Shown here piece after piece: positions 42,501-51,958 of a stretch of 51,958 nucleotides of DNA. This stretch comes from Chrysophaeum taylorii (lineage: Eukaryota; Sar; Pelagophyceae; Pelagomonadales; Pelagomonadaceae): NCBI GenBank assembly GCA_029834535.1, contig JAQMWT010000619.1:1-51958 (forward strand), written 5' to 3'. The position numbers were made by a program, and so were the translations under genes. The notes under the pieces are model-generated. The model saw nothing but the letters and a program-made list of their open reading frames with translations. It searched no databases and had not been told where the DNA came from. Positions within the stretch are counted from its first letter, which is position 1. Each line of letters starts with the position of its first letter.

Positions 42501-42786
42501 TCTCAGCCTGCTACAGCTTGGTCTTAACGTCCTCTTTCTCGTACTCCAGGTGCCTGACACGCGCTCTCAGCCTCGCGATCTCCGTTGAGTGATCCGCGGC
42601 TTCGAGCTTGGGCTTTGCCATGACGGCCTCGGGTTGCCGGTACGGGGCTGGCGACGGCGTGTCGTCGTGCTCTTCGTCCAACTTTGGCGGTGCTTTGCTC
42701 GGCGTCGACTGAGCCCACCTCTTTGTACTCGGTATAGCGGTATAAAAGTGTATGGGCGGCTTCTCCGGATTAGCCTGATTGACCAT
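39596..42786 (-). pseudogene. Gene B: coiled-coil protein with a DUF6589-like C-terminal region, broken
   Basis: Reading leftward, the first ATG at 42786 (MVNQANPEKP) opens a short frame. After a frame change, 42400-41597 encodes an Ala/Glu/Arg-rich coiled coil (ELDLERAQHAVALAQKAEVA). SINE-like copy S4 (41151-41549) then interrupts. The second half (41101-39860) reads WNFTQRVRSPLL, SVGIIMSRPSLDRHRK, FVALDNYQQQRQ and, after a shift near 40260, FVAGDHETTPRIKSL and VFPVPELWHAAG. The D-N and G-D ... P-x-x-W/F-H spacing resembles repeat-associated proteins with DUF6589, where conserved acids suggest an RNase H-like transposase fold. The match is weak. The gene is head-to-head with gene A (about 215 bp between start codons). 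Confidence 0.45.
41151..41549 (-). repeat. SINE-like repeat, copy S4, divergent full-length
   Basis: The + strand starts TAACTAACTAACTAACTTC and ends near GCGATCGCAGGGT. Both ends match the family, but the middle is strongly diverged. CCGAGGG (41144-41150) and CCGATGG (41550-41556) may be an eroded target duplication. It interrupts gene B. Confidence 0.65.
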
Positions 42787-43001
42787 GCACTTTTCGCTAC
42801 ATAAAGTAGCAACCACCACAGGTAGGATGGGTTAAGGAACCATAAATTTGATTCAGTGAATTAACTTTCTCCGAGTTTCTGACACTGAGCGCGAAACCCT
42901 TGCTAAAATCGAAAAGCTCCAGGCTCGATTCAAACTCGAGCCTTATAGCCGTTTTTTGGCCGTTGGGGCGCGCTTAGGCGCGTCCGAGGCGGTCTAGGAC
43001 G

Positions 43002-45040
43002 ATGGCTGCGGCCCCGGCGGCCGTTCAGATCTTGCCTGATACAGTCACCGGGCTCCCCGAGGCAGTGGGCTCGCAGAATCGGTCAATGAAAACGGCCGAG
43101 CGGCGCGTACGCCGGTCCAACCTCCGCGAAGGAGAGTGTTGCTGCTGCGTCGCTGTGCTACCTGAGGATCCGGGCAAGGCGATTAACCTGGAACGAGTGC
43201 TCGGCATCGAGGGCGAGCTGCCCCTTCAATTCTTCGTCTGCAGTAAGCGCTGCCGCAACGACTTTGCCCCGATGTACGCCGACTTCCGGCCTGTGCTCGA
43301 GATCAAGAAACGCATCTCGGCGGCGTTGACGACGTGCTTGAAGACGGACATCCGGCCCGGCGATCGAGTCGAGGCGATAGGCAGCCTTTCGGCGGGCGTC
43401 AGAGTCTACGCTGAGGCGGTTACCGTCCAGAGGCTCCACTATGACACGGCAACGAGCTCGGTACTCACACGGTCAAGGGCGTCTCAAACGGCACCGTCAA
43501 GGTGGGCTTGAGCGGCGTCCGCGTTGCGTCGGATAAGGAGAACGCCGTCGCTCGTCGCGCTCGATCGACCGCTTCGCACCGGCGGCCGCCTGCAGCCAGC
43601 ACAATCGCAGTCGCAGTCGCCAGAGTTGCGGAGGCAGTTGGTGGCGGAACGGCTCAAAGTCCAGCAGCTCGAGGCAGCAAGAGCGTCCCAGCAACACCGT
43701 GCCGCCGCGGCCGAGCGTGCCGTTAAGGTGGGAAACGAAGAGGCCTTCGAGGTCGAGAAGGCCGAGGCCATGGAGGCTGCGGCAGCTGTCGCTGCCCGAG
43801 CTGATGCCGAGGCCCGGGAGGCGGCCCGTCGAGAGCAACAACTCAAGGTCCAGCGTCAGCGGAGCGAGGAGGCTGCGGCGTTGAAGCGGAAGCGCGCTCT
43901 GCAGGCGGTGGCTGAAGAGAAGCAGGCGGCGGCCGACGCCCGCGCCGAAGTGGCCGACGCCCGCGCCGAAGTGAAGCGAGCATTGACCGAGGCGGCGGCA
44001 GCGGCGACGGAGCGGACCAAGGCGCAGCTGCCTAGAAAGTGCGACCCGGCGAAGATGCGTCAGCTCCAGCGCAGCTACGCCGACGTCAACAGGGATGCGA
44101 AGCAGCTGGCTGGCAAGGGCCAGGCCTGGCCTCCGTGGCGCGACACCTCTGTATGCGTCTGTTGGCGTTGCGCGTCGCGCCGGCCGATGTCTCTGAAGTC
44201 ATCGTATCGATCGTCATCGCGGTCATCGGGGAAGAGCGCGCCGCCGAGATGGAGCTCCCGTCCTTGCGTTTCGTCCGCAACCTGCGAAGCGAGATGGGGC
44301 GTTTCCACGAGCCCCTCTTAGCCCTCGACCTCAGCGAGGGCGAGGTGCGCGCGTTCCAATCGGACGCGTCGCCGCTCGACGGCAAGGAGCTCATCGGCAC
44401 GCAACTCCGAATCGACGGCGTCCATGGAGTTCGAGACTGGACCATGGGCGCCACCGAGCTCGCCGACCAGACCGCTCACGGCGAATCCCAGGCTATTGCA
44501 GCCCGCTTCAGCGACATCCAGAGCGCCCTCGATCAGTTCCGTGGGGTGTACGCGAAGCTTCATGGTTCGGCGGACGGAATTTCAGCGATTGGTGACGTCG
44601 GCGTTCGCTGTCTTGCAGGTGCGGTCGGGACGACCGACAACGCCGCGGCGGCCTTGGCAAGCGTCCGAGAGCTGCAAACCATCGTGGCAGCAGAAGTACG
44701 CCAAAACATGGGTGAGCCAGGTTGGGAGAGGCTTACCGAGTCGCAGCGTAGCGAGGCGACTCGCGTCTGATTAGCAAACTGCCAACGTCACCGACAGTGG
44801 CGCCACCGCCGAGTGTCGGCTTCTTGAGAAGGCCCTGGCGGCCTCGCTTCTTTCGAAGGATACAAAACACCTCCGGCTTACAGCCGACGTGAACAAGGTT
44901 ATCCATGCGGCATCGAAGGGCTTCGGCGAGGGCGTCGGTCGGTACGGCAAATCGTTTGGCAGTCAACTGCGAGCCTTCTTGGAGAAGGAGAAACCTCGGG
45001 AACTGTACTTACCGCTCGACCGAACCGACAAGGGGACGCG
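43002..45040 (+). pseudogene. Gene A: divergent partner of gene B, unknown function
   Basis: ATG at 43002 opens 169 codons with a Cys cluster (REGECCCCVAVLPEDP, FFVCSKRCRNDF) that may bind zinc, then GDRVEAIGSLSAGVRVYAEA. A shift near 43470 leads to VKGVSNGTVKVGLSGVRV. From about 43600 a long Ala/Glu/Arg-rich coiled coil follows (AERAVKVGNEEAFEVEKAEA). After another shift near 44130 comes FVRNLRSEMGRFHEPLLALD, RAFQSDASPLDGKELIGTQL and LADQTAHGESQAIAARF, with a stop at 44768. The D-A-S ... G ... G-T-Q-L and later H-G-E-S order resembles catalytic-core-like regions of repeat-encoded proteins, but I cannot name the family. The 215-bp gap to gene B suggests a shared promoter. No intact frame remains. 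Confidence 0.45.
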
Positions 45041-45131
45041 CTGGGGGGTCCGGGGGTCTCCCTCGGCGAGGGGGTTTGGGGGCAGAGCCCCCCATTCTCG
45101 GGGGGTTCGGGGGGCTTGCCCCCCGAGAAAA
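45041..45131 (+). repeat. GC-rich multi-hairpin repeat, copy 1
   Basis: GGGGGTCCGGGGG is followed by sequence that can fold into consecutive hairpins: GGGGGCAGAGCCCCC and CGGGGGGCTTGCCCCCCG are near-perfect inverted repeats. The same module occurs at 48391-48482 and continues there into the same AT-rich repeat. The function is unknown; it may be a terminal part of a larger repeat. Confidence 0.8.
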
Positions 45132-46010
45132 AAGCCCATAAATTTTCACTTGGCTTTACTAGTCTTCATCCACAATAATTTATTGGGAAACGTGTGTCAG
45201 TCAGTGACTCGAGATTACCGGACCTATACTGTCTGTTCATATCCCTATGTATGCTCGAAACTAACTAACTAACTTCAGACCTCTCCCGAGCATGGGAGCC
45301 AGGCCGGACCGACAGGAGCCAGTCCGGAATCACGGGCCTGTAGACGAGGAGCGCCGAAAGGTCGGTCGGCGGAGAGTGACCATCAAGCTTGTCGCCATGC
45401 GACGAGGAGACCGCGATGTGACTGACAACCAACTCGTCGATAACCTTCCGTCTTCGCCCCCCGGCCATACCCCGTCCCACTGCGAACGTTCCGGCTGCCA
45501 ACCGGCCCGCCCCGGGAGGCCAACCTACGCCGGGAGGGCGGATGCCCTCGCAAGGCTCAGGATTCATGAGGCACCGTCCTCCATCGCAACCGCAGTCGGC
45601 GATCAGGGTAAGGTATGCTCGAAACGGCCCGACAAAATCTGCGTTTTGTAAAGCCGATTTATTTCAAAACGCTTCACCCGCGACCTACTTTCAGTTCTTT
45701 TGCTAATGTATGCGCCAAAAGCGCTGCTCTTTATAAAATGTTTTCATCTTGGATTGCAGGAGAGCCTTCTGTTGTAACAGAGACCGACGAACTTCGACCG
45801 AGAATCTGTGGAGGTTGCGGTACGTACGTCTCGAGTTCGGATCCTGTTGGTCGATTTGTATGGTGAGTGTAGCCTGGGGAGTGTGGGTCAAGACGATTTT
45901 CGGTCATGTGGTGCGCGTAGGTCCCTGGTTTCGAGTTCGAATCCCGCAGTAAATTGGACACTGGTAGTCGTAAAAAGCGAGAGTATTTCGAAGAAGAAAA
46001 CCTTAGTTCT
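45132..46010 (+). repeat. AT-rich interspersed repeat R, copy 1, interrupted by S5
   Basis: It contains ACTAGT, CCACAATAATT, TTGGGAAACGTGTGTCAG, TATGCTCGAAACGG and AAAATCTGCGTTTTGTAAAGCC, all repeated at 48483-49157. SINE-like copy S5 splits it at 45262-45612. No coding frame is convincing. GTATTTCGAAGAAGAAAACC near its end is shared with 49075-49100. Confidence 0.75.
45262..45612 (-). repeat. SINE-like repeat, copy S5, full length, with 13-bp target duplication
   Basis: The + strand starts TAACTAACTAACTTC and ends GATCAGGGTAAG. GTATGCTCGAAAC flanks it on both sides (45249-45261 and 45613-45625) as a perfect 13-bp target duplication. The same repeat without the insertion is seen at 48611-48623, giving an empty-site reference in the same window. 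A 100-codon frame homologous to S3's is open, with a small gap. Confidence 0.95.
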
Positions 46011-46938
46011 TACTACTACTCGACAGATGTTTGTCTGTTTGTCTGTTTTTTTATCCCTCAATTTAGGGTAAGGATCAGGTAGGCCCGCGAGCCAGACAGT
46101 GATCCTCGAAGCCGTCTATGGGGACCGCGCACACTATTTCCACGACCCGCGGCGGCTCTTTCAGCGCGCCATTCTCACGCCCCGTCGAAACGATGTTGTC
46201 GATGCTGACAATGCGCGCATGACCGCGGCCTTTTTTTCCCGGAGACGAGGCGTCGGAGTTCTTTTCGGCAGACTAGGTTGGGTCGGAAGACGACGCCTCG
46301 CTCTTTACAGTCGAGTTTTCGACTCCCTGACAACCAACGGCATGCTGACTTACACCCCGCGAGGTCGGCGTCCTCTTGCCCAAGCCCGTCTTCTGCCACA
46401 TCCAGCTCTACGTGGCTCTCTGTCGATCGGCAACCCCGAGAATATGCTCTTCTAAGTCGACGACTCCACCCTACCCCGCACGTGCTGCGCAATACCGATA
46501 AGCCCCCTCCCGGCGTCTACACACGCACTATAGGTTAACTACTGGGACCAGGTGAACTTACTGGAACCAGGTGAACTTACGGAGGTTAGAGATTGGGGGA
46601 CTAGGTGAAATTAGTGACCAGGCGAACTTACTGGGACCAGTGAAACTTACGGGTTTTTAGAGTAAACTCAAAGGTTAGCGGCGTGTGCGGATCAAAGGAG
46701 CTTAGATGGCGAGGGTGAGAGGGACGAGTTCAAAGGAAGAGGGTGGGTGGATGTGAGCACGAGTGGGCTTACGCCGGGACTTACTGGGGTTAGAGATTAG
46801 GACCAGGTGAACTTACTGGGAACAACTTCTGGGGTTAGAGATTAGGACTAGGTGAACTTACTGGGACCAGGTGAACTTACTGGGGTTAGAGATTGGGACT
46901 AGGTGAACTTACTGGCGAACTTACTGGCCTGCACTTGT
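46011..46938 (+). pseudogene. Helitron helicase fragment, copy B, with internal deletion and minisatellite tail
   Basis: It starts with sequence shared with copy A, then reads VYGDRAHYFHDPRRLFQRAIL and LTPRRNDVVDADN (about 46110-46215), FDSLTTNGM and, after a deletion, REVGVLLPKPVFCHIQLYVAL. The deleted part (about 200 bp) carries LRNLDPSHGHCNG and TINKSQGQT in copies A and C. From 46540 irregular AGGTGAACTTACTGG repeats lead to the shared terminus GGCCTGCACTTGT at 46938. No Rep domain is present. Confidence 0.8.
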
Positions 46939-46984
46939 ATTTCTAAAAACAAAACCCTTACCCTTCTTCCTCTCTTTTTGCTAT

Positions 46985-48320
46985 GCAAACCCTCGGCCAA
47001 TCTTTTTTGAAGTAAGGTTGACGCGTGCGACGGCGATGGAGCCTTCGCCCGACAAACGGGACGACACGCTCGAGCCAGGGACGCGAGCCTCGACGCCGGC
47101 ATCGCATGCCGGGGTTTTTCTTTCGATGTTCTTTCGGGGTTCTGGCGCGCGCAAAAATGCGACGCGATTTCGCCTTTATTCCGCGCGAACTCTTCGGTAC
47201 CGCGCGATGCGTGCCCGCGTCTTCGTCGCCGCTGCGACCGGCCACCGAAATCGAGAAGGGCTTGCCGCGCTCGCGTCCGCGGTCAAAGCCCGCTTCCACG
47301 GCCACGACTCGCTCTTCCGACGGGACGTCCTCGAGAACGCGCGAGAGCGAACGAGACTCGACCGTCGACTCGGTGGATCAAACATCGTTTGACCTTCGAT
47401 ACGATGCGTGCCGCCGGCTTCGTCGCCGCTGCGAGCGGCCACCGCCGTCGCGACCGCGGACTCGGACTCGCCCGCGGGTTGACGTCCAGTCGACCAACCC
47501 GAAAAAAAACTCGGCGGCGCGCTCGACGCGTCTGCCAGCGCTTCGATACGATGCGTGCCGGCGTCTTCGTCGCCGCTGCGAGCGGCCACCGCCGTCCCGA
47601 CCGCGGCCTCGGACTCTCCCCCGCGGGCGACAACGGCTCGCCGTAAAGTCGCGGCCTTCGTCGAGGCGTCGTCGAGCTCGATGCGTCTGCGACCGCGATT
47701 TCGCTTTGGTCGACGGTGGTCGCGCCACGTCCTGGGACTGGCCGCGCTCTGGCCATCGCAAACCTCGCGACCTACTGCTGGAGCGCCTACGGATCGAAGA
47801 CCAGGAACAACGCGGCGACGACCGCGACGAGCGCGCCACGCGCCGCGCGCCCACGCGCCCACGCGCCGACGACCGGCCGCGCGCCCGCGCGCGTCCACGA
47901 CGACCGCCCGTGGCCGCGCTCTGGCCATCGCCCACGGAGACGAAGACCTCCCCGCTCGCGTCTACGGCGAAGCCCGCTTCCACGGCCACGCCTCGCTCTT
48001 CCCGCTGCGGCCGTCCTCGCCGCGAGAACCTCTGGACCGTCGACCGCGACGGCGCGTCCGCTATCTATGGATTATGCGCCACGCCCTCCTCCTCACTACG
48101 CCCGCCGCCACCCTGGCGCCTACACCAAAAATATTGTCTATAAGGAAATACTCCAATAAACAAAGCGGCCATCCGCCATCACATAGTCCATCCGCAAAAA
48201 ACGCAAAGCCGAAAATAAACAGGCATAATGCTAACCCCCAGAACGCCTCGCGCAACGGAAAGGAAGGAAAACGGTACACACCCTAACCCAAGAACGAAAA
48301 AATACGCAGAAATCTTCAAG
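46985..48320 (+). repeat. 1.3-kb GC-rich duplicated module, copy G1
   Basis: It is a direct repeat of 49667-50970, starting GCAAACCCTCGGCC and ending GCAGAAATCTTCAAG. GC content is very high, so long frames exist on both strands (for example 372 codons at 47025-48143), mostly Arg/Pro/Ala and not conserved in phase between copies. It has internal similarity: a unit reading FDTMRA-GFVAAASGHRR occurs at about 47395 and 47548, and GGCCGCGCTCTGGCCATCGC occurs twice. I do not recognise a protein. It could be a captured gene fragment or an anonymous repeat. Confidence 0.75.
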
Positions 48321-48390
48321 AACCGAAAAGACAGAATTTCCAGGGCGTGCGACGGCGTTTGGTCGGCTCCGAGACGCGGCGGCCGTCGAG

Positions 48391-48482
48391 ACGGTGGGGG
48401 GTCCGGGGGTGTCCCCCGGCGAGGGTTTGGGGGCAGAGCCCCCCAATTTCCGAGGGGTTCGGGGGGTTCTGCCCCCCGAGAA
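48391..48482 (+). repeat. GC-rich multi-hairpin repeat, copy 2
   Basis: It matches 45041-45131 almost base for base: GGGGGTCCGGGGG, then a CCCCCGGCGAGGG segment, a GGGGGCAGAGCCCCC hairpin and GGGGGGTTCTGCCCCCCG. The 70 bp before it (48321-48390) hold nothing recognisable. The AT-rich repeat R follows, as at the first copy. Confidence 0.8.
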
Positions 48483-49157
48483 AAAGGCCGAAAAAAACCC
48501 GACTTGGCCTTACTAGTCCACAATAATTAATCCACAATAATTAATTGGGAAACGTGTGTCAGTCCGTCACAGGACATTAACGGGCCTATACTTTCTGTTC
48601 GCATCCCTATGTATGCTCGAAACGGGCCGACAAAATCTGCGTTTTGTGAAGCCGATATTTCAATACGCTTCACTCGCGACCACACTTCTGTTCTGCTGAA
48701 TGATAATCCAAAATCCACAATAATTAAATTGGAAACGTGAGCTGTCTCTAGTGCCCGACACATTAACGGAACTATACATTTGTCGTTCCGAAGCCCTTAT
48801 GCTCGAAACGGGCCGAACAAAATCTGATTTGTAAAGCCGATTCATTTCAAAACGCTTCACCCGCGACCTACTTTCTATTTTGTTCTCTGCTAAATGTAAT
48901 TCGCGGAGCCAAAAGCAAAAGCTTATTTATAAAATGTTTTCTTCTTGGCATCTGCGGCGAGCCTTGTAGTACTGGAGAGAGCGAGGAAGTTTGAGCGAGA
49001 ATCTGGGGTTGTTGCTGTACGTACGTCTCGAGTTCGGATCCTGTTAGTATTTCGAGGGACAAAACCCTTAGTCGTGAGTATTTCGAAGAAGAAAACCCGT
49101 AGTATTCGTTAAAAGAAAACCCGCTCGGATGGCGATTGTAAAAATGCTGTATGGATG
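48483..49157 (+). repeat. AT-rich repeat R, two tandem-like copies
   Basis: Two diverged units of about 195 bp begin CCACAATAATTAA (48531 and 48712) and each contain an ATGCTCGAAACGGGCCG site and a CTTCAC-CGCGACC site. The second continues through TTTATAAAATGTTTTC and CTCGAGTTCGGATCCTGTT, as in copy 1 at 45735-45845. The first unit holds the empty version of the S5 insertion site. Confidence 0.75.
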
Positions 49158-49641
49158 GTAGTCGTAGTAACTAATAACTAACTTCAGACTTCCCCCCCTT
49201 GTCATCGCCCTCCGAGCATGGGAGCCAGGCCGGACCGACAGGGCCCAGTCCGGAATCACGGGCCTGCGTAGACGAGGAGCGCGAAAGCGGTGGGTCGCGG
49301 AGAGGACCATCAAGCTTGTCGCCATGCGACGAGGAGACCGCGATGTGACTGACAACCAACTCGTCATAACCTTCCGCTTCGCCCCCGGCCATACCCCGTC
49401 GCCCACTGCGAACGTTCCGGCTGCAACCGGCCCGCCGGGAGGCGAATAGGTTGCAACCTACGCGGGAGGGCGGATGCCCTCGCAAGGACTCACCAGGAGT
49501 CATGAGGCACCGCCGGCCCGCCCGGGAGGCGAATAGGTGCCAACCTACGCCGGGAGGGCGGATGCCCTCGCAAGGCTCAGGATTCATGAGGCACCGTCCT
49601 CCATCGAACCACAGTCAGCGATCAGGGTAAGGTTGTAGTCG
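49158..49641 (-). repeat. SINE-like repeat, copy S6, with internal duplication
   Basis: The element spans about 49165-49634 on the minus strand with GTAGTCG on each side (49158-49164 and 49635-49641). It carries an extra CCCCCCTTGTCATCGCC piece near the tail and a partial duplication of about 90 bp (49430-49510 repeated at 49512-49590). Many small deletions compared with S3 and S5 suggest it is an older or lower-quality copy. Confidence 0.8.
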
Positions 49642-49666
49642 CAAAAATCGAGATTATTTCGATGAA

Positions 49667-50970
49667 GCAAACCCTCGGCCGATTTTTTTGAAGTAAGGTT
49701 GACGCGTGCGACGGCGATGGAGCCTTCGCCCGGCAAACGGGACGACGCGCTCGAGCCAGGGACGCTACGCGAGCCTCGACGCCGGCATGTGGCGCGCGCA
49801 AAAATGCGACGCGATTTCGCCTTTTCCGCGCGAACTCTTCGGTACGCGCGCGATGCGTGCCGGCGTCTTCGTCGCCGCTGCGACACCGGCCACCGAAATC
49901 GAGAAGGGCTTGCCGCGCTCGCGTCTGCGGTCAAAGCCCGCTTCCGCGGCCACGACTCGCTCTTCCGACGGGACGTCCTCGAGAACGCGCGAGAGCGAAC
50001 GAGACTCGACCGTCGACTCGGTGGATCGAACATCGTTTCACCTTCGATACGATGCGTGCCGCCGGCTTCGTCGCCGCTGCGAGCGGCCACCGCCGTCGCG
50101 ACCGCGGACTCGGACTCGCCCGCGGGTTGACGTCCAGTCGACCAACCCGAATAAAAACTCCGCGGCTCGCTCGACGGGCGGCGCGCCGCGCGCCGGGCAG
50201 CGCTTCGATACGATGCGTGCCGGCGTCTTCGTCGCCGCTGCGAGCGGCCACCGCCGTCGCGACCGCGGCCTCGGACTCTCCCCCGCGGGCGACAACGGCT
50301 CGCCGTAAAGTCGCGGCCTTCGTCGAGGCGTCGTCGACCTCGACGCGTCTGCGACGTCGCGATTTCGCTTTGGTCGACGGTGGTCGCGCCACGTCCTGGG
50401 ACTGGCCGGGCTCTGGCCATCGCAAACCTCGCGACCTACTGCTGGAGCGCCTACGGATCGAAGACCACGAAAAACGCGGCGACGACCGCGACGAGCGTGC
50501 CGCGCGCACCACGCGCCGACGACCGGCCGCGCGCCCGGCCGTCACGACGACCGCCCATGGCCGCGCTCTGGCCATCGCCGACGGAGAAGAAGAAGACGAA
50601 GACCTCCCCGCTCGCGTCTACTGCGAAGCCCGCTTCCGCGGCCACGCCTCGCTCTTCCCGCACCGGCCGTCCTCGCCGCGAGAACCTCTGGACCGTCGAC
50701 CGCGACGGCGCGTCCGCTATCTATGGATATGCGCCACGCTCTCTTCTCACTACGCCCGCCGCCACCCGGCGCCTACACCAAAATTATTGTCTAATGAAAA
50801 CTCCAATAAGAAAGGCGGCCATCCGCCACAACATAGTCCATCCGCAAAAAACGCAAAGCCGAAAATAAACAGGCATAACGCTAACCCCCAGAACGCTTCG
50901 CGCAACGGAAAGGAAGGAAAACGGTACCCACCCTAACCCAAGAACGAAAAATTGGGCAGAAATCTTCAAG
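49667..50970 (+). repeat. 1.3-kb GC-rich duplicated module, copy G2
   Basis: It matches G1 throughout, with small indels that change reading frame, for example near 49785, 49880 and 50180. The small indels argue against strong protein-coding constraint on any one frame. It ends 10 bp before the Helitron copy C terminus, while G1 starts 46 bp after the Helitron copy B terminus. Confidence 0.8.
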
Positions 50971-50980
50971 ATAGGGTCGG

Positions 50981-51958
50981 ACAAGTGCAGGCCAGTAAGT
51001 TCACCTAGTCCCAATCTCTAACCCCAGTAAGTTCACTTTGTGTCACAGTAAAAAGTTTCATGTAAAGTTCACCTAGCCCTGTCAGTAAGTTCACCTAGCT
51101 CACACCAAAATCCTATCTTTTCGGTTTTCTTGCGCTCGTCAAGCTCTCGCCTGGCCCCACCCGCCAATCTAAGCGCTTGATCCGCGCGCGCCGCCAACCT
51201 TTGAGTTTACTCTAAAAACCCTTTCTCTAAAAACCCCAGTATGTTCACCTGGTCCCCAGTGTTCACCTGGTGCACTCAGTTCCCCCTAGTCCCAACCTCA
51301 AACCACAGTAAGTTCACGTGGTCCCAGTAAGTTCACCTACAGTGCGCGTGTAGACGCCGGGAGGGGCTTATCGGTATTGCGCAGACGTGTGGGTAGGTGG
51401 AGTCGTCGACCAAGAAGAGGATATCCTCGGGATGCCGATCGACAGAGAGCCACGTAGAGCTGGACGTGGCAGAAGACGGGCTTGGGAAAGAGGACGCCGA
51501 CCTCGCGGGGCGTCTGGCCCTGGCTCTTGTTGATCGTTTGGCGTCGGCGGGCCTTAAGCGATACAGGTTGGAGGAGCCTCGGTGACAACGACACGATCGA
51601 TCATGTATCTGGTACCGTTGCAGTGGCCGTGCGACGGGTCGAGGTTGCGAAGACATTAAGCTCGCGATCAAAGTCAGCATGCCGTTGGTTGTCAGGGAGT
51701 TGAAAACTCTACTGTAAAGAGCGAGGCGTCGTCTTCCGACCCAGCCTAGTCAGCCGAAAAGAACTCCGACGCCTCGTCTCCGGGAAAAAAAGGCCGCGGT
51801 CATGCGCGCGTTGTCAGCATCGACAACATCGTTTCGACGGGGCGTGAGAATGGCGCGCTGAAAGAGCCGCCGCGGGTCGTGGAAATAGTCTGCGAGGTCG
51901 CCGTAGACGGCTTGGAGGATCACTGTCTGGCTCTCGCGACCTGCCTCTCTCGCGCCTA
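50981..51958 (-). pseudogene. Helitron helicase fragment, copy C, with minisatellite tail, running off the window
   Basis: From the shared terminus ACAAGTGCAGGCC at 50981, AGTAAGTTCACCT repeats fill the stretch to about 51345. The helicase follows on the minus strand: PKPVFCHVQLYVALCR and TINKSQGQT (about 51450-51550), a NLDPSHGHCNG-type block (about 51600-51650) and RAILTPRRNDV (about 51830-51870). It is very similar to copy A at 8421-9445. Frame changes are shared with copy A in part, so both probably derive from an already broken source. It continues past the window end. Confidence 0.85.

Noticed and set aside
45925..45955. tRNA-like B-box (GAGTTCGAATCCCGC)
   Set aside because: The sequence looks like a T-loop, but the flanking bases do not form a T-stem (TCGAG cannot pair with CCCGC) and no convincing A-box or acceptor stem was found upstream.
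47025..50936. Long Arg/Pro-rich open frames (359-372 codons) on both strands of the GC-rich modules
   Set aside because: Very high GC content removes stop codons by chance; indels between G1 and G2 shift the frames and no domain is recognisable.
1..51958. Alternative genetic code with reassigned stop
   Set aside because: TAA, TAG and TGA each interrupt otherwise conserved element frames once or more, and the intact gene at 11085-13553 uses none internally, so ordinary nonsense mutations explain the data.

Overview
This is eukaryotic, repeat-dominated DNA with no bacterial operon, rRNA, tRNA or CRISPR signal. The evidence is several LTR retrotransposons, Helitron helicase pieces, a tetranucleotide-tailed SINE-like repeat and one long intronless coiled-coil/LRR gene. 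A protist such as a stramenopile (oomycete-like) or an alga would fit, but this rests on general features and is low confidence.

Layout. 0.6-8.2 kb: a decayed Ty3/gypsy-like retrotransposon on the + strand (element I) carrying a cytosine-DNA-methyltransferase (DNMT) domain between protease and reverse transcriptase. 8.4-9.4 kb: Helitron helicase fragment with a minisatellite 3' end. 9.8-10.6 kb: decayed DDE transposase. 11.1-13.6 kb: the only clean host-like gene, a coiled-coil protein with C-terminal leucine-rich repeats. 14.3-42.8 kb: an old minus-strand locus (DUF6729-like region plus WRN/RNase D-type exonuclease, then a second gene), with a divergent gene at 43.0-45.0 kb, broken up by nested insertions. 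45.0-52.0 kb: interspersed repeats, two direct copies of a 1.3-kb GC-rich module, and two more Helitron fragments.

Nested stack. The exonuclease gene is split by two related LTR elements whose target sites lie 33 bp apart. One is an 8.3-kb minus-strand element (18311-26591, target duplication AAGGT). The other is a short plus-strand element (26630-39032, duplication GTATC) that was itself split by a second DNMT-bearing Ty3/gypsy element (element II, 27486-37541, minus strand). Removing the two outer insertions leaves an open reading frame across both junctions, so the boundaries are well supported. Both outer elements have unusual TAGAG...CTCTA LTR ends and encode a related proline-rich coiled-coil protein with a repeated Y-G-H-D-G-P-G motif; no pol domain was recognised in either.

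How the parts relate. Elements I and II are divergent members of one lineage ordered gag, protease, linker, DNMT, RT, RNase H, integrase, C-terminal module. Element II keeps a 636-codon open DNMT frame with all main motifs; element I's DNMT is frameshifted and lacks motifs IX-X. The most interesting candidates are the DNMT-bearing retrotransposons with a non-canonical protease site, the TAGAG-type LTR family, and a possible three-gene DNA transposon made of the two old minus-strand genes and their divergent neighbour.
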